NCBI GenBank assembly: GCA_029934175.1
Contig: JAOZMT010000070.1
Location: 1-8,580, forward strand
Length of the DNA: 8,580 nucleotides
From: Victivallales bacterium
GTDB lineage: Bacteria > Verrucomicrobiota > Lentisphaeria > Victivallales > JAUVCU01
Reading direction: 5' to 3'
Part shown: positions 5,886-8,580 of the stretch, piece after piece
How the letters are laid out: every line of letters begins with the position of its first letter
How positions within the stretch are numbered: the first letter of the stretch is position 1
Made by a program: the position numbers and the translations under genes
Notes under the pieces: generated by a model
Database searches by the model: none
Seen by the model: only the letters and a program-made list of their open reading frames with translations
Told to the model about the DNA's origin: nothing

Positions 5886-6665
5886 TTAGATTACACCAAA
5901 GTCATTAGTTGTGATTATTCCAGCTCTTGTTAATGCAAAATCATATTTAACAGGGTCGTTAGGATTTATTGCTTTAAATTGATTTGTGATTTCTATTACA
6001 GTTTTTAAATTAGGACTTTTTCGTTCTGTAAATTTAAAATCTTGTGCAATTTTATAGATATGAGTATCTAAAGGAATTAAAATATCAGATGGGTTAACTT
6101 TTGACCATAAACCAAAATCTATATCATCATTTCTAACCATCCAGCGTAAAAATAGGAAAAAGCGTTTACATGCACTTCCATTTTTAGGAGATGGGATTAA
6201 ATAGTTACTGGAGCTATTGGAATAATTTAAAAGTTTCTCAATAAAAGGGGAAATTCCATCTATGATATTACTATCTTCAATATAATTTTCGAGAAAAAGG
6301 TTTTCAAGAGTGTTATATCTTTCACCAGTAATTTTCATAGCAATTAGCAAATTTGAGATATCAGAACCTGTAGTAAAGCGATATTTAAAATCTTTAAAAT
6401 CTTCAATTATTTGCTGCGATGAACTATTTTTTAAATAATAAAAAGGCGATTCTTGCATTTTTGCAAGAATTATATTAATTGCTTTTAGTATTTGGGATAC
6501 ACGACCATAAGCCAATGATGAAGCTATAAGTCCAACAATTTCAATATCTTCTTTTTTTGAATAATTATATAGAACCATTAATGGATCTGTCTTAATAAAC
6601 TCTTTTTTATTAAATTTAGAATATAACTCCTCTAAATAATTTAATAACTCTTCTTTATTCTTCAA
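5886..6665 (-). CDS. DUF2400 / TIGR02757 family protein
   Basis: A 259-residue soluble protein matching TIGR02757 (DUF2400) over its whole length; the molecular function of this family is not known to me. Seen landmarks: DPLMVLYNYSKKEDIEIVGLIAS (27-49), AYGR (52-55), then KRFFLFLRWMVRNDDID, a GLW stretch, the conserved IPLDTHIYKIAQ, and the C-terminal DPVKYDFALTRAGI. Length and ends agree with the family, so it looks intact. The start is TTG (6663-6665), two bases after the lepA stop; no in-frame ATG lies nearby, and the family N-terminus aligns from this codon, so TTG is preferred. There is no strong ribosome site of its own, so translation is probably coupled to lepA. Stop is TAA. No reason to suspect transfer: base use is like lepA. 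Confidence 0.88.
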   Translation of the reverse strand: MKNKEELLNYLEELYSKFNKKEFIKTDPLMVLYNYSKKEDIEIVGLIASSLAYGRVSQILKAINIILAKMQESPFYYLKNSSSQQIIEDFKDFKYRFTTGSDISNLLIAMKITGERYNTLENLFLENYIEDSNIIDGISPFIEKLLNYSNSSSNYLIPSPKNGSACKRFFLFLRWMVRNDDIDFGLWSKVNPSDILIPLDTHIYKIAQDFKFTERKSPNLKTVIEITNQFKAINPNDPVKYDFALTRAGIITTNDFGVI

Positions 6666-6667
6666 TA

Positions 6668-8473
6668 TTACTTGTTATCCGTTGATTTTAATACAGCAAC
6701 AAATGCTTCTTGCGGAATGCTCACTTTTCCAATTTGCTTCATTCGCTTTTTTCCTTCCTTCTGTTTCTCTAATAACTTCCTCTTACGAGTTATATCTCCC
6801 CCATAACATTTTGCTATTACATTTTTTCTAAGGGCACTAATTGTTTCCCTTGCCACAAATTTGCCTCCAATTGCTGCTTGGATTGGAACTTTAAACATTT
6901 GCTGTGGAATAACATCTTTTAATCTCTCGGTAATAACTCTGCCTTTAGCATGTGCATGGTCAACATGAACAATTGATGAGAATGCATCAACGGGCTCACT
7001 ATTTACCAATATTTCCATTTTTACAAGTTTTCCTTCTCTGTATTCAAGTGGTTCATAATCCATACTACCATAACCACGAGTAATAGATTTTAATTTGTCA
7101 TGAAAATCTATTAATATCTCATGCATAGGTAATTCAGCAGTAATTGTTACATGTAAACCGTCTATTGACTCTGTGTGTGTACATACACCTCGTTTTCCCA
7201 TAACTAAATTCATAATAGCTCCAATGTATTCATTAGGAGACATTATTTGTGCTTTGATAAATGGTTCTTCTATTCGCTCAATAATACTTGGATCTGGTAA
7301 ATGAACAGGATTATCAACATCTATCTTTGAACCATCTTTTAAATATACATTATAAATTACACTTGGATAAGTTGATATTATATCCATATTATACTCTCTT
7401 CTAAGTCTTTCTTGTATAATTTCCATGTGCAATAAACCTAGAAAACCACATCTAAACCCAAATCCTAAAGCAACAGATGTTTCTGGTTGATATGAAAACG
7501 CAGCATCATTAAGTTGTAATTTTCCCATACTTAGTTTTAATTGTTCATAATCAGCAGTTTCAATAGGATAAACTCCACTAAAAACCATCGGAGTTATTTC
7601 TTTAAATCCTTTAAGAGCTTCTTTGCAAGGATTAAGGACTCCAGTAATAGTATCGCCTATTTGTGTTTCTGCTGTATCTTTTATATTAGGAATAATGTAT
7701 CCTACAGAACCTGCTTCTAGAGTGTCAATAGCTTTCATATCAGGTTGAAAAACTCCAACTTCTTTAATCTCAGTTTCTAAACCAGTATTGAAAAATTTCA
7801 CCTTATCGCCTCGTTTCAAAGAGCCAGAAAAAAGGCGGACATAGGTTACAACTCCACGATATGTATCATAATTAGAGTCAAAAATAAGTGCTTTAATCCC
7901 CTCTTCTGATTCTTTTGGAGGAGATATTAATTTAGTAATAGCTTCTAAAACCTCTTTAATTCCAATGCCATCTTTTGCACTAACCGCAATTGCATCTTCA
8001 TTAGAAATCGCTAAAATATCTTCTAATTGTTCCATGCATTTTTCTATATTTGATGCTGGAAGATCTATTTTATTTATAATTGGTATGATATCAAGATTAT
8101 GTTGAAAAGCAAGGTTTGCATTTGCAACAGTTTGTGCTTGAACACCTTGACTTGCATCCAATATCAATAAAACACCCTCACAAGCTGCTAAAGATCGACT
8201 TACTTCGTAAGAGAAATCAACATGACCTGGAGTATCAATCAAATTAAATTCATAGGTTTCTCCATCATCAGCTTTATAACTCATACATACAGGATGTGAT
8301 TTAATTGTAATTCCCCGTTCCCGTTCTAAGTCCATATCATCAAGAAGTTGTTCTTGCAAATCTCTTTTCATTACAGTTTGAGTTTCCTCTATTAATCTAT
8401 CTGCTAGAGTCGACTTTCCATGATCAATATGAGCTATGATTGAAAAATTTCTTATATTTTTAACGCTCTTCAT
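6668..8473 (-). CDS. lepA: Elongation factor 4 (LepA), translation GTPase
   Basis: A 601-residue ribosome-associated GTPase that can back-translocate stalled ribosomes and affects 30S assembly. All GTPase boxes are present: AHIDHGKST (14-22), GIT with Thr-56, DTPGH (80-84, catalytic His-84), NKID (134-137) and SAKDG (165-169). After domain II come the EF-G-like domains, and the LepA-specific C-terminal domain ends in RETISALRKNVIAKCYGGD, then TRKRKLLEKQKEGKKRMKQ and IPQEAF. Length equals the family norm (about 600), so the gene is intact. The start ATG (8471-8473) has AAGGAAA upstream at a rather long spacing of about 12 nt. Box G2 context MDLERERGITIKSHPVCM recalls Elusimicrobiota LepA. First gene of an apparent operon with the DUF2400 gene 2 bp downstream. 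Confidence 0.98.
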   Translation of the reverse strand: MKSVKNIRNFSIIAHIDHGKSTLADRLIEETQTVMKRDLQEQLLDDMDLERERGITIKSHPVCMSYKADDGETYEFNLIDTPGHVDFSYEVSRSLAACEGVLLILDASQGVQAQTVANANLAFQHNLDIIPIINKIDLPASNIEKCMEQLEDILAISNEDAIAVSAKDGIGIKEVLEAITKLISPPKESEEGIKALIFDSNYDTYRGVVTYVRLFSGSLKRGDKVKFFNTGLETEIKEVGVFQPDMKAIDTLEAGSVGYIIPNIKDTAETQIGDTITGVLNPCKEALKGFKEITPMVFSGVYPIETADYEQLKLSMGKLQLNDAAFSYQPETSVALGFGFRCGFLGLLHMEIIQERLRREYNMDIISTYPSVIYNVYLKDGSKIDVDNPVHLPDPSIIERIEEPFIKAQIMSPNEYIGAIMNLVMGKRGVCTHTESIDGLHVTITAELPMHEILIDFHDKLKSITRGYGSMDYEPLEYREGKLVKMEILVNSEPVDAFSSIVHVDHAHAKGRVITERLKDVIPQQMFKVPIQAAIGGKFVARETISALRKNVIAKCYGGDITRKRKLLEKQKEGKKRMKQIGKVSIPQEAFVAVLKSTDNK

Positions 8474-8514
8474 ATGTTTTTATATTTCCTTTTTTATTAA
8501 TTTTAGATATTAAG

Positions 8515-8542
8515 AATATAACATTAAAAGGCATAAATGCAA
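8515..8542 (-). promoter_or_regulatory. Predicted lepA promoter (sigma-70 type)
   Basis: Minus strand TTGCAT (8537-8542) and TATATT (8515-8520), 16-bp spacer, giving a start point near 8508 and a leader of about 35 nt containing the AAGGAAA site (8485-8491). It is the best match in the 107 bp upstream of lepA; nothing else is recognised there. Confidence 0.45.
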
Positions 8543-8580
8543 ATTAATAAGATTATAATTCACTTGAAAAGATTACTATT

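Noticed and set aside
6041..6050. CTTGTGCAAT in the DUF2400 gene as a fifth copy of the 13-mer family
   Set aside because: Shares the last part of the intergenic repeat but lacks the TGCGA half; a 10-nt match is too weak to claim, though it should be included in a mismatch-tolerant count.

Overview
The window is strongly AT-rich, and every gene in it reads on the minus strand. Shine-Dalgarno sites of the AAGGAG type are visible, and TGG is used for Trp in the intact genes. The genes (LepA, a DUF2400/TIGR02757 protein, ComEC, and an ammonium-channel gene with a signal peptide) fit a Gram-negative-type bacterium. The LepA wording around its G2 region (MDLERERGITIKSHPVCM) and the clustered gene decay remind me of Elusimicrobiota, perhaps the Endomicrobia of insect guts. 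That assignment is inference from memory and should be tested by phylogeny.

Layout from high to low coordinates, in the direction of transcription. At 8473-5886 lies an apparent two-gene operon, lepA (elongation factor 4) followed two bases later by a TTG-started DUF2400 gene; both look intact. An intergenic stretch of about 290 bp carries two near-identical 27-nt direct repeats. Next is the ammonium-sensing and uptake pair glnK-amtB (5596-4198), and both genes are broken. glnK lacks 19 nt near its start. amtB has an in-frame TGA where a conserved Trp belongs, and an insertion sequence cuts off its 3' end.

That insertion sequence (2300-4197, 1898 bp) has perfect 17-bp terminal inverted repeats. 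It encodes a small Cys-rich DUF6788-like protein and an IS4-type DDE transposase. The transposase frame is broken three times, each time by one missing base in a homopolymer of 7-8 nt, yet all catalytic residues remain. Beyond the element, the missing amtB end is not found. The sequence instead enters a short block of GC-rich hairpin repeats (2211-2299) and then comEC (2189-12), the DNA-uptake channel of natural transformation, which is full length but whose C-terminal metallo-beta-lactamase-like domain has lost its metal-binding motif.

The most notable unexplained signal is a 13-mer, TGCGACTTGTGCA, present four times and always on the plus strand. Two copies are intergenic, and two lie inside comEC in different codon frames, encoding AQVA and CTSR. 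A word shared by coding and non-coding DNA regardless of frame behaves like a DNA uptake sequence or a dispersed mobile repeat. Its presence beside and inside the uptake-channel gene makes a genome-wide count worthwhile.

Together the window shows a genome that keeps translation and apparently DNA-uptake functions while losing regulated ammonium uptake, with IS activity and small deletions as the agents.
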